Assembly (NCBI RefSeq): GCF_037975245.1
Contig: NC_092577.1
Coordinates: 22,594,398-22,658,397 of the forward strand
Origin: Apostichopus japonicus
Taxonomy: Eukaryota; Echinodermata; Holothuroidea; Aspidochirotida; Stichopodidae
DNA: 64,000 nucleotides
Direction: 5' to 3'
Under the pieces are notes generated by a model. The model did no database searches. It was not told the DNA's origin and saw only the letters and a program-made list of their open reading frames with translations. The position numbers were made by a program, and so were the translations under genes. Below, in pieces: positions 42,822-55,100 of this stretch (its first letter is position 1; every line of letters starts with the position of its first letter).

Positions 42822-42941
42822 GTCTACGGCCATATCACGTTGACTATACCGGTTCTCGTCCGATCACCGAAGTCAAGCAACGTAGAGCGCAGTCAGTACT
42901 TGGATGGGTGACAGCCTGGGAATACTGGGTGCCGTAGGTCT
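42822..42941 (+). rRNA. 5S ribosomal RNA gene 6
   Basis: Full-length, 330 bp after gene 5. Closest to the array consensus, except GGGTGACAGCCT in the C box. Terminator CTTTCTTTTCC follows. Confidence 0.9.
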
Positions 42942-43164
42942 TTCTTTTCCTAATTAGAACACTGTCTTGCCACAAGGAAAGCGATTTTAAAATCGAATAT
43001 ATTAATAAATAACTCGATTGTTTTTATATATTAGAATTTTATACATATATATATGAAATATAGATGAACATAATATATATTAAATACATTCATGTATAAT
43101 ATATATATTAAATCCACTGATAATAACCTAGCAAGCAACTAGCCTACATTTCACCTCTTGTCAT

Positions 43165-43184
43165 GTCTACGGCCACATCACGAT
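43165..43184 (+). pseudogene. 5S remnant, first 20 nt only (copy 1)
   Basis: GTCTACGGCCACATCACGAT is followed directly by downstream spacer (TTCATAATTGATAACACT). The other ~100 nt of the gene are deleted. The internal promoter is absent, so it cannot be transcribed by the 5S pathway. Confidence 0.85.
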
Positions 43185-43254
43185 TTCATAATTGATAACA
43201 CTATGTTGCCACGACGATGAGAAATTGAAATGGCCTACATCGACCTCTTCTTAT

Positions 43255-43374
43255 GTCTACGGCCATATCACGTTGACTATACCGGTTCTCGTCCGATCAC
43301 CGTAGTCAAGCAACGTAGAGCGCAGTCAGTACTTGGATGGGTGACCGCCTGGGAATACTAGGTGCCGTAGGTCT
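43255..43374 (+). rRNA. 5S ribosomal RNA gene 7
   Basis: Full-length with GTAGTCAAGC in the A-box flank and ATACTAGGTG near the 3' end. Terminator CTTTCTTTTCC. It lies 90 bp after the 20-nt remnant. Confidence 0.88.
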
Positions 43375-43595
43375 TTCTTTTCCTAATTAGAACACTGTCT
43401 TGCCACAAGGAAAGCGATTTTAAAATCGAATATATTAATAAATAACTCGATTGTTTTTATATATTAGAATTTAATATATATTTGTGAAATATAGATTAAC
43501 ATAATATATATTAAATACATTCATGTATAATATATATATTAAATCCACTGATAATAACCTACCAAACAAATAGCCTACATTTCACCTCTTGTAAT

Positions 43596-43615
43596 GTCTA
43601 CGGCCACATCACGAT
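43596..43615 (+). pseudogene. 5S remnant, first 20 nt only (copy 2)
   Basis: Same break as the remnant at 43165: GTCTACGGCCACATCACGAT then ATCATAATTCATAACACT. Its repetition about 431 bp later shows the deleted unit has been copied along the array. Confidence 0.85.
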
Positions 43616-43803
43616 ATCATAATTCATAACACTATGTTGCCACGACGATGAGAAATTGAAATGGCCTACATTGTCTTGCCACAAGGAAAGTGTCTTGCCA
43701 CAAGGAAAGCGATTTGAAAATCGAATATATTAATAAATAACTCCTTTGTTTTTATATATTATAATTTTATACATATATATGTCAAATATAGATTAACATA
43801 AAA

Positions 43804-44177
43804 TGTGATGTCCGGGCACGGAGCTGAAAAGCCGACTAAAATTAGATGAACACGAAGACGAAAATCCCTAATGTAAAAACACACACTGACGAAAGTCCGT
43901 AGTAAAGTAATAAAACAACTTGTATTTACAGAGATATTTACACCGTTCCTCACAAAAAACACGAAAAACAAGGAAACAAAATAACTGTTCAATGATACAC
44001 TCTAAACGCTATAGAATGGTTATATACTCGAAACGTACTCGTATAAACGTACTCGTAGGTCACAAATGGTGATAATTAAGCTCGTAAATACCGTGTTGGC
44101 TTGTAGGCTTTCAACACCCGAAAACATAAAAAAATTACTTTTCTATGGAAGGCCGAATAAGCAACTCTGCCACTACA
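43804..44177 (-). repeat. BEL/Pao 3' LTR
   Basis: 374 bp, TGTAGTGGCAGAG... on the minus strand to ...GGACATCACA. A purine-rich tract (AATTAAGGGGCCGG) precedes it on the minus strand, as expected for the plus-strand primer. Confidence 0.92.
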
Positions 44178-44664
44178 CCGGCCCCTTAATTGTACAAACT
44201 AAGCATGTTTGACAATTACCCTAAACATTTTCTGATAGAACAATGAATAATACAACAAGGATAACAAACTAAACATTTTTATCAAAGCAAACTAGCACAC
44301 TTATTTCCAAACATGTAGAAAACGCATAGTAAAAAAAAAGTTCTCAAACAAAATAACAGCTCAAAAACTTAATCTTTTGCTTACAAATTACATATTAACT
44401 TTGTGTTTACAAAAGAGATAATTAGGTCTTCACGACCTTTACCCAAGGGCGCTTGGCTCACCTTGGTAGCTACATGCATTATTACATTGAACAAAGGAAT
44501 GCAAAACTTGGCTCAATACTCAACTGAAAGTAAGTCAAAAATGTCAGGTTAACATAACAATAGTAAGAAATTTCACATGGAGAGGTGAATTTAGATCAGA
44601 TCAGACCTTCACGGTCTTTATCCAAGGGCGCTAGGCTCACCTTGGCACATACATAGAGCAAGCT

Positions 44665-47600
44665 TTATTCATCAGCCTCTAATAACATGCACAGTTTGGC
44701 TATTGGCCGCTCTAATTCACTGGAAGCAGTTTTTACCTTAACCCGCCTAACCTCTCCCCTTTGATCTGACAATACTGAGGTGATACGTCCCATCAACCAA
44801 GAATTTCTCGGGGCGTTATCTTCTACTATCAAAACTATGTCTCCAGGCTCAAAGTTCCTCTTTGGTTTCAGCCACTTTTGACGCTGCTGAAGTTGAGGTA
44901 GGTATTCCCGAAGCCATCTCTTCCAAAAGAGGTCGGCAAGAAACTGCGCTTGTCTCCAACGTCGTCGCACGTAGACATCTGTCTTGACGAAGACTCCAGG
45001 TGGGAGATTAGGTTTGCCTTTCAGAAGAAGTAAGTGGTTTGGTGTCAGGGGTTCCACATCGTTGAGATCGAGGGACACAGTAGTTAAAGGACGACTGTTT
45101 ATTGTTGCCTCCACCTCACACAAAAAGGTTTGCAAACTCTCATCACTTAATGTTTGTGACCGCAATAGAACATTTAGGATCTGTCTCACAGTTCTGATTT
45201 GACGTTCCCAGACTCCACCATAGTGTGAACCAGTTGGTGGGCTGTATTTCCAGCCACCAAATTGGTTCCATTATCAGACCAAATTTCACCAACTTGTCCT
45301 CTCCTAGCGATGAATCTACGGAGTGCATTGATACAGGAATCGGTGTCGAGAGCATGTGCTACCTCCAAGTGTACTGCACGTATTGCAAAACACGTGAAGA
45401 CCACTCCGTATCTTTTCACTAACGAACGTCCCTGTTTGACATTGAAAGGTCCGAAGAAATCCACGCCCACTCTTGTAAAGGGTGGCTCATCAGGAGTAAT
45501 ACGAGAAGTCGGTAAATCAGCCATCTTTTGTTCACCAGCCTTTGCTCGCAAACGCCGACATGTTACACACTGGTTAATACATTTACGTACCAGTGCATGC
45601 GCACTCACAACCCAATACTTTCTTCGCAGATGCGACAGAGTCAGGGCTCTTCCTCCATGGTGTAACTGTGTATGGATTTCTCTCATTATCATCTCGGATA
45701 CAATAGATTTCTTGGGAAGGATGTACTGATGTTTCTCACATGCAGGCATGTCGTCCTCCCACTCTCAGCACTCCATCTTTGTATCTCGGATCCAGCTTGT
45801 AGGTAGGGCTTCTTTTCTTAACTGATCCGCCCTTAGAGTTGTCTCGTAAGGAAGCAATTTCATCAGGAAATGCTTGATTCTGAACAAATTTCACAACTGA
45901 AACTTCTGCTTCTTCCAAGTCGGAGACAGACAAATTCATTTTGAATCTCCTTTGTCTGGCATGTCTCATTTTCTCATCTATTTCCATTGGCTCTTGACCC
46001 TTCAAACTCTTACGAAGATCACTCAGCTGCTTTAGTACTGACATCAGTTTCAACATCCATGCAATGTGACACTTGAGCTTGAACCAGCTTGAGTACTTGC
46101 TGATCAACTCATTCATGGTGTTCTGGGCTACGTTGGTAGACGTAGCAGCAACCGTTGCCGTCTTTTTAACCTCTGGGTCTTTCAAAGATATATCTCGTTC
46201 AAATTTCTGTCTTAAGGGCCACTCGTTCTCATGCAGCCAAAGAAAATCTGGTCCAAGGATCCACCTATGGCATCGTATTAGGTCGTCTGCATACAGACCT
46301 CTCGATGCGTCATCAGCTGGGTTTTCTGAAGATTCCACATACGACCATTGACTTGGCTGGGAAGTGTCAGTAATAATGGCAACCCTATTGGCTACAAAAG
46401 TATGGTATCTCGCTGAACTATTACTGACGTATCGAATTACTGAGGTACTGTCTGTCCAAAATGTCACACTGTCCAGCTTGATATGCAGGTCTCTCTCCAA
46501 GGATTTGAAGAGTCTCACAGACACTGTAGCCGCTGTGAGTTCTAACCGTGGGATGGTGATTTGTTTGAGGGGGGCAACCCTTGCCTTCCCCATCACAAAT
46601 GCGCAATGAATTTGGTTTTCTTCATTCACGAAACGAACATATGCAGCAACACCATAACCGCTTTCACTAGCATCACTGAAAAGGTGTAGCTGGGTGTTTC
46701 TGACATTGTCATAACCATCTGACTTGAGACATCTGTTGACCTTGAAGTCTTTCAACTTTGGCAATTCTAACAGCCATCTTTTCCAACATTTCAGATGCTC
46801 GTCTGGAATATCGTCATCCCAAGCCAATTTCATTCTGCAAAGGTCTTGGAGAATTCTTTTTGCAACTAACACAAATGGGGCGAGAAATCCTAACGGGTCA
46901 TAGATCGAAGCAACTATCGATAGGATCCCCTTTCTAGTGTATGGCCTCTCATTCACTGTCACTCGGAATTGAAACTGATCTGATTCCACACACCATGAGA
47001 CTCCAAGAGCTCTGTCAATTGGTAGTTTGTCTTTCTCCATATCTAAACTCCTGATCCCTTCTGCTCTTTCGCCTTTGGGGATGGTATCCAAGACCAATCT
47101 ACTGTTGCTGACCCATTTGGTCAAACGGAATCCTCCTCTGCCCAATAATTCTCTCAATTGTTTCATCAGAATAATAGCTTCCTCTTCGGTCCCTACTGAT
47201 TTTAACATGTCATCCACGTAGAAGTTTTCCTTTACAGCTTCTACGGTTCTTTTATCGACTCCAAAGTCATCTGCAGTTTTATGCAACGCATAGTTGGCAC
47301 AACTCGGTGATGACACCGCACCGAACAAGTGCACCATCATTTTGTATTCTCGTAAGGGTTGGTCAGTATTCCCATCTGGCCACCAAACAAAGCGTAGGAG
47401 GTCACGATGTTCCCTTTGCACTCGAACCTGGTAGAACATCGCTTCAATGTCTGCCATGAGGGCAATTGGCTCCATTCTAAAGCGAAGAAGGACTCCAACC
47501 AATGAATTTGTAAGGTCGGGGCCTTGCAGGAGTTTGTCATTTAATGATACTCCCTTGAATTTGGCTGCACAGTTGAATACCACACGTATTTTCTTCTTCT

Positions 47601-50219
47601 GAGGATGGTAGACTCCATGGTGAGGAACATACCACACCTTGCCATCATCACGATGTGTCTCTTCATCTGTTATCGGAACTGCATAGCCTTTATCCAGCAG
47701 CCCTTGCATGAAACCTTTGTAGTCCTCATAGTACTTTGGATCCTTCTGAAAACGACGTTTCATGTTGGTAGCCCATTGCACTGCCAAGTCTTTATTGTTT
47801 GGCATGCAAGAATCTTCTTGTTTAAGAGGTAGGGCTGTTTCATAGTGACCATTCACCAACTTTGCTGACTTATCTAACTGTTGGAGGAATTGGTGATCAT
47901 CTCTAGATTTTTCAGGTATCTCTTCTGAAATCCTTTCGCTAAAGTCGTAGTTAAACTGGGAAGTTAACATTTCATCTATGGTCCGCAAACTGACGTAGTT
48001 GACATGAACCTTCATGCCACTCTTTATTGGACCATTCACAGTCCATCCCAGACATGTACGTACAGCATAAGGTCCATCTCCCTGGCTGTTAACCACTTCC
48101 CATGGTTCTAATGCTTTATGGGCATTTTGTCCAATGAGCAATCCAACTTCCGTTGCCTTTGAGTCTGGTATTGAGACTCTTCTCAAGTAAGGCCATTTTC
48201 TCAAATCATCTTGAGTAACAATGTCTTCTTTGTTAACTGGAATCCGTTTTTGGATGTACACTGTTGGCAATGGCAAGGAGTTCAGTCCTTGTAGGTCGCA
48301 CACTTCTATATTCACAACAAATCGACTATCCACCAGTCCATCATTCGGCAGTGTACTTAACAGTATTTTGGTCTTAGGTCCACTGACACACAACTGCTTA
48401 GCAAGGTTCTCTGTGTCTAAAAAGGCATAAGTCTCGACATCTTTATTTGTTGACTTAGATTTCACTCGCACTGGCACAACAGGCATGGATGTCTTATTGA
48501 CTCCGGCCCCCATGCAGATACTAGTCCCTGGTTGCGTGTTAACACAACTCGTCTTGACTGTAGTGGTTGTTTCTCTGGGTGGTTGATTTAAGCAGTCACC
48601 CAATTGGCTTGTGGGTTTACGTTCGGGCTGTTTACCATAATGAAGTACTGTAGGGTGCAGTTTCCGACATACTTTACAAATAAGTCTATCCTGCTTGCAA
48701 TCTTTACTAATATGATTACCATCAAGACATCTGAAGCACAGTCCTTTAGTACGTAGGAAGATCAACTTTTCTTCATGTGTTTTGGAGCCCAATTCTCTGC
48801 AGACTTCTAGCATGTGGTTATTGCCACAATACAGGCATTTAGTATATTCCATACTCCTTCCTTCGTTCTTGGATCTTGATTTCTGCTCCTGTAGAATTGT
48901 ACTGAAACCTTTAAAGGACTTTCTGTTTTGCCTGAATTTACTACAGTCCTTTGAACTCTCCATACTTATGTCACCGTAAATCGAGTCGGTAGCTATCTTC
49001 ACTTGTTCTCTGACAAACTCAACATAGTCGTGGAATCCTGCCAACATATGACTCTTCCCTTTGATTCTGTAGGCTTGCAAGCGCCATCTTTCTCGTAGTC
49101 TATAAGGAAGTTTGCTAACCAACTTCATTATACTCTCTGTCTGGTCCATTTTTCTGAGGATCTCACTTTCATTAATAGCGTTACCAAACACAACACAGAA
49201 TGTAAGGTAATCTTTCATAGCCGCTGAGTTTTCTCCTTTAATAGGTTGCATCATTTCTATTTCTTTTCTGTAAGAACTCAAGATTCTAAAGTCATCGCCG
49301 TACTCCTCCTCTAGCTCTCGTCTAGCCTGCTCATAACCTCTCTTTGGGTCTTTCCCCATGCAACTTCTTACTAGCTCTCTAGGCCTACCAGATGTAAACT
49401 GCTGTAAGTAGTATAGCCTGTCTTGGTTGTTGTCTGTGAGTTGCTCAATGTTGTGTTCAAAGGCAGCAATAAAAGCTCTGTAATCTTGAACTTTACCATC
49501 GAAAATTTGCAACTCACGCCTAGGAAGTGAAACAAGCTTTTGCTGGTCTATCATCATTCTTGAGATCTCTGTTTGGGATCGAATCAAGTTGTGTACACCA
49601 CTGGAATCAACTTTGTCGTCAGACTTTGTCAGCAGGCTTTCTTCGTCACTTGATTCTGGGTTGTCATATTTCTTGAACACATTTGCCTTTGCCTCTGCCA
49701 ACTTCATTTCAACTTCTAACTCATAATCCTCCCGTTGTTGTTTGAGCAATCTTTCTTTCTCTTCAATTTCTCTTCTTTTCCTCAACATTTCAACCCTAAC
49801 TTTTAGTCCCTCCAACTTGGCTTCCTCTTTCATACGCTCTGTGGATGCTACAGTCCTTACTGATGAGGCCTTTGAATTTTTGGAACCCTTACTGGAAACC
49901 TGAGAAATACTATCTTGAGGTTTTATGTCGACCTCTCTTCCTTTAATCCATTCAGACATTGCCTTGGAAAACTGTTGATATTCTTCCCATTTCGATTGTA
50001 ATAGGTGCTGTTCTCCTCTGTGGCCTCTTCCTCATTCAACGTAGCAATGTATGCCTTATGGGCTTCCGAAAAATCAACAAAGTTTCTGTCATACAAAGAC
50101 ACCTTTTCTCGAATTTTCTCATCCTCAACTGACGGTAGCGTTATAAGACTTGATATCTCATTTTTTAATCGAGTCGAGGTACGTAAGAACTTAGCTCTTT
50201 CATTTTTGAGAGCCTCCAT
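44665..50219 (-). pseudogene. BEL/Pao gag-pol region
   Basis: Parts in coding order: a coiled-coil, charged Gag N-terminus (about 49.6-50.2 kb); a conserved retroelement Gag domain (about 49.0-49.6 kb, with YYLQQFTSGRPRELV); CCHC knuckles (about 48.6-48.85 kb, CLYCGNNHMLEVC and CFRCLDGNHISKDC); aspartic protease region (about 48.2-48.5 kb); reverse transcriptase (about 46.9-47.8 kb, with FYVDDML); RNase H (about 46.3-46.7 kb, FSDASESGYGVAAY); and zinc-finger, integrase core and C-terminal domains (about 44.7-45.75 kb, with GVDFFGPF and EIWSDNGTN). Family by domain order. About three breaks in all. Confidence 0.9.
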
Positions 50220-50561
50220 GTCATTGGTTAAGGTATCGTATCAAAGTAACGACATAATGTCTCTTATAAGATTCCTTAGTGATGGCCCTTATAGGCTTCC
50301 GTAGAGAATGTTCAAGAAGCAGCACTCGCGCACTGCTTTCACTGAAACTGTAGCCCCGTTATACGAGAACTGTAACTAACCTAGATATTGTGCGCACTAC
50401 ATATACAGTAGATAGCTTTGCCTACTTCCGCTATAGCCTATCCACATTTCAATCAGTAGCGAGGGGGTCACAAAAAGGTTCGTAATCATAACGTATTGTT
50501 AACATATAAAATAAACAGTCCATCGTAAGGTTTCGTAAACACATAACCAAGGTATTTACCA

Positions 50562-50934
50562 TGTCATGTCCGGGCACGGAGCTGAAAAGCCGACTAAAAT
50601 TAGATGAACACGAAGACGAAAATCCCTAATGTAAAAACACACACTGACGAAAGTCCGTAGTAAAGTAATAAAACAACTTGTATTTACAGAGATATTTACA
50701 CCGTTCCTCACAAAAAACACGAAAAACAAGGAAACAAAATAACTGTTCAATGATACACTCTAAACGCTATAGAATGGTTATATACTCGAAACGTACTCGT
50801 ATAAACGTACTCGTAGGTCACAAATGGTGATAATTAAGCTCGTAAATACCGTGTTGGCTTGTAGGCTTTCAACACCCGAAAACATAACAAATTACTTTTC
50901 TATGGAAGGCCGAATAAGCAACTCTGCCACTACA
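50562..50934 (-). repeat. BEL/Pao 5' LTR
   Basis: 373 bp, nearly identical to the other LTR. The next minus-strand bases are TGGTAAATACC, the position and TGG start of a tRNA primer-binding site. Confidence 0.92.
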
Positions 50935-51002
50935 TAAAATATATATTAACTCCACTCATCATAACCTACCAAACAAGTAGCCTACATTTCACCTCTTAGA
51001 AT

Positions 51003-51041
51003 GTCTACGACCATATCACGTTCAATATACCGGTTCTCGTC
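51003..51041 (+). pseudogene. 5S rRNA gene, 5' part before the LINE
   Basis: GTCTACGACCATATCACG to CCGGTTCTCGTC, i.e. 5S positions 1-39. The last 12 bases are the left copy of the target duplication. It carries TTCAAT in place of TTGACT, as does the interrupted gene at 30001-30027. Confidence 0.9.
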
Positions 51042-51157
51042 GTTCTCGTGTTTGTTCGTATTTTTCACCCCTTTCCTTCCGTCCTTTTTCGGAATCGTGG
51101 CCATCGGCTAATGTGTTTGTGGTCAGCAGACATTTTAGTTGTTCTATTTATGATGTG

Positions 51158-52174
51158 TACGTATCACCGATAATAAATTTGAAGCCCGTGATGTCCTTCG
51201 CGCGCTATCTGATGACATTGGAAAAGAAAACATTCCCGGTTGTTTGAATTCCAACGGGCAATGGATCGTAATACTTAAGGAAACAACAGATGTAGAGCTT
51301 CTACAGGAGACTGGCGTACTGATTGATGGTGTAGGATACGAGGTACGAGGGGTAACAAGGAACCTACTCACTGTCAGCTTGTTTGGGGTACCAGTTTTCA
51401 TAGATGACAATGAACTGTCAGATAAGCTTAGAGAATTTGGGTGCATACTCAAGAGCGCATGGACCCACAAAACCTGTGAGGACTTTCCCAATGTAGAGAA
51501 CGGGATAAGATATATTAGGTTAGAACTCCCGTCCAACGCAAAGAGCCTTCCGTACTCCATTTTCATATCTGGAGTCCATCTTCGATTGAAGCATAACGGA
51601 CAATCCCGGGTATGCAACATTTGCCTTAGCTCGGACCATATCATGAGAGAGTGTAAGCAATATACTTGTAAAGAATGCGGTATGCAGGGTCACAGCGAAA
51701 GTAAATGCCCGCGGGTGAAATGTTACAGGTGCCAGGAATTCGGGCACAAAAGCTTCGACTGCCCTACTACTCCCTACACCCAAAGAGGACAACAATACCT
51801 CAGAAATGGAATCAAATGATTCGGCCTGCACAGAACAAGATAATACAACAATCCAAGATATCCCAGACAACCCCCAGCCACGTGAAACGATCGAAACAGA
51901 CATACAGACCCCAACAGAAAACGAAAACAAACCAAGCCGAAAGATTAATAGTTCCCAACCGAAACCGAGAAATAATGAAACCACAGACCCAGCGCCACAG
52001 AACACAGAGAAAGAAGACAACTCAACCTCGCAGAAACGGAACCTCTCTAGTGATGACGATTGGACTGTCCAAACGAGGAAAATGAAAAACAACAAAAAGA
52101 AAGCTGACCCTACACCCAACCTAGCCAAAGCGCGTAATTTTCAACCTCGCCAGCCATCACTAGAACAGCATTAA
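51158..52174 (+). pseudogene. Tx1-like ORF1 (copy 4): RRM-like plus three zinc knuckles
   Basis: Reads ITDNKFEARDVLRALSDDI, NSNGQWIVILKE, GVTRNLLTVSLFGVPVFIDD (RRM-like), then CNICLSSDHIMREC, CKECGMQGHSESKC and CYRCQEFGHKSFDC. A one-base frame change near 51780 leads to a Thr/Pro/Glu-rich tail ending PNLAKARNFQPRQPSLEQH. No in-frame ATG is seen before 51158; a stop precedes it, so the extreme N-terminus is lost or frameshifted. An ORF1 of about 330 residues would be typical. It coats the LINE RNA. Confidence 0.85.
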
Positions 52175-52176
52175 CA

Positions 52177-55100
52177 ATGTATTTTTCACTCACCGTTACA
52201 ATGTTTTTACTCGCCTGCCTAAATTGCAACGGACTGATCAATCAAGATCAAAGAAGAGGACTATTCTCTGACGTTGTTAAAAACAGATTTGACCTTGTTT
52301 TATTACCAGAAACCTTTTGGGACCAGTCAATTCACGACCAGGCCAAACTTGAATGGGATGGCGATATTTTATCTTCCTTCTATTCTCCCGCGAGACGAAG
52401 GGGAACGAGTTGCTTAATTAGGAAGGGTAGCGATATCGATGTACACCACTTCGAACCGGATATAAACGGTCGCTTTTTAAAATGAAGTATTACTGTGGAT
52501 GGACAGTCTTTTACAGTTTTTAACATCTATATGCTCCAAACACGCCGAGCGAACGAAAACAATTCCTAGAAGATATTTCAGGAAAACTCCGCAACGTGCC
52601 CGAACCAATTATTCTAGCGGGAGACTTCAATACCGTTCTTAATACTTACGTGGATAAATAGCCAACAACACCTAACCCGGACTCTTCTCGAAAATCTCTG
52701 AAACTTATTATGTCGGAATACGAGCTTGTCGATATTTGGAGAGAGCGCCACCCTTCTTTAATCCAATTTACAAGGACATCCAGCAACCACAAAACCGCTT
52801 CCAGGATTGATAGATTTCTTTTAAAGAAACAGCTAGTTCGCTACGTGAAATCATGCTCTATATCTCGCTATCCCGATTCAGATCACGACATGGTTGAACT
52901 TAAACTTGACTTTACCCTTTTACCTAGGGGCCCCGGTGTATGGATTTTGAATAACTCCATACTTGAGGACACATCCTTCTGTTCGGAAATAAGAGATCTC
53001 ATCGAGCGAGAAAAACAGAAGACTTGTTACGACAATAATTTCCTCCAGTGGTATGACGTTTTGAAAGATTCACTAAAAAGGACTGCAATGAAATTTACCA
53101 AGGTTTAAAAGCAGACTCTCGCGTACACATCAAAGAAAACTAAGGAAAGAAATCAACCACGAAAGGGCGAAAGCGCCAAAATATCAAGACTACGACACTA
53201 CAAGGCTACGGAATATAGAATTTCAGCTAGACGAGACGACCCGCGCAGATATCAGAGGAGCCGCGCTTAGATCGAGAATCAAGTGGTTCGGAGAAGGAGA
53301 ACGTTCGTCCAAATTTTTCCTCAATTTGGAAAAATCGCGACAAAGCAAAAAAGTAATGGCGCCAGATTCTCACCGACGAGGGCGCGATCATTAACGATCA
53401 AGACGATATTATCCACGAACAGGCCAGATTTTAGAAAACGCTTTACACCGCAGAACCGTCAGTGAGTATGCAGAGGGAAGTATTACTTAGGCAGCTTTCT
53501 AAAACGTTGTCCGAACCTGATTCTCAGTCATGTGAGGGGGACATTTCGGCTACAGAACTCCAAAAGTCAATTTTTGACATGGAGTCGAGTAAAAGCCCTG
53601 GTTTAGACGGACTCACTGTTCAGTTTTATAAACAATTTTGGGATGTATTGGGGAGATTTTTCTGAAACTCACGAAAGAAATTTATAAAACAAATGAAATG
53701 TCTAATTCAATGAAAACAGGTCTAATTACTTTCATACCCAAGAGAGGGGATTTGAGAAAACTTAAGAATTGGAGGCCGATTAGTCTTTTCAACACGGACT
53801 ATAAAATAATCACAAAGGCTCTGGCCAATAGAATCTCTAGGGTGATCAATTGCCTTGTCTCTAGTGACCAGACCTGTTGTGTTCCCGGCAGAGATATTGC
53901 CGACAATGTTCTGGCTATGAGAAATATTATTAATTATGTCAACGAAAACAAACAAGAGGCCTATGTTCTTAAAATTGATCAATTAAAAGCCTTCGATCGA
54001 GTAAACCATGAATATCTTATTAATGTTTTACAAAGGATGGGTTTCGGTACTAATTTCATTAACTGGGTTAAAATCCTTTACAACGATATTCAAGGTTGTA
54101 TTAAACACAATGGTTATATTTCAGATACTTTTCATATTCAGAGAGGGGTTCGCCAGGGTTGTCCAATTTCTGCTATTTTATATGTACTATCTGCTGAACC
54201 ATTTCATGACGCTATTTACAAAAGTAAGAGTATAATTGGTATTGATTTTATGCATCATGAAGCTAAAATATTTCAACATGCAGATGATACCACTTTCTTT
54301 CTGTCTGATACTTCTAGTGTTAAGTCCGTACAAAATGTTATTAACCTGTACGAGGGCGCCTCTGGCTCTAAGTGTAATGTAGAGAAAACCGAGTTACTAG
54401 TGCTCGGAAAGGGCAAAGTACGAAAAGACGAGTTCAATTTTCCGATAAGGAACGATTTTATACAAGTGCTTGGTGTTTGTGTCGGCAATGATAAGGATGC
54501 TCTTGAAAGAGAAAACTGGAAAACCAAGACTGCCTCTTGTTGCAATCTTCTCAAGAGGTGGAAAGGGCGGAACCTCTCCTTTAAAGGTAGAGCTCTTGTT
54601 GTAAATTCTCTAGTTGTCTCAAGACTGACATATCTTGCTACTATTATTCCGGTCCCTAAATGGGTAGGAGACTCTTTGAAAGAAAGTGTTATCGAATTTA
54701 TGTGGGGAGGTGAGAAACCTGGCATATCCTACAATGTTCTTCTTCAACCTGTAGACAAAGGTGGCCTTAACCTTTGTGACATTTTTCGGAAAAGAGACGC
54801 TTTACGTATGAAGTACATCTGTAAACTACTTAGTATCAACAGTATCAATCCGATGTTGAAAAATTTAATGCTCTATTTTCTGAATCATTATGAATATATG
54901 AAACTAGGTTTACACGTATTTCGTATTTGACCTCATAGCAATTCTATGAGAAAACTTTGACCGTATTATTATGAGTTGTTGAGTGCCTGGAAAAAGCTAA
55001 CGTATCAAAAGTTATGCCCTCCAGTGAACAGGGATGAAATTCTTATGCAACCGCTGTTCCATAATCCATTTATTGTTAATGAACCTGACGAAACCCTCTT

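Larger units (their letters stand above)
43804..50934 (-). mobile_element. BEL/Pao LTR retrotransposon in a 5S spacer, nearly whole, young
   Basis: Minus-strand element of 7131 bp with LTRs at both ends (43804-44177 and 50562-50934) and a 5-bp duplication TAAAA (43799-43803 and 50935-50939) in 5S spacer. The LTRs differ at only a few bases over ~374, so it is young. Internal region encodes gag and pol in the usual BEL/Pao order, ending in integrase. The coding region is not one open frame; I count about three breaks, so this copy is a near-intact fossil. Confidence 0.93.

Noticed and set aside
45262-45729. 155-aa plus-strand frame
   Set aside because: Shadow of the BEL/Pao integrase region.
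51520-52128. 202-aa minus-strand frame
   Set aside because: Shadow of LINE ORF1; no motif and a membrane-like composition from reverse reading.
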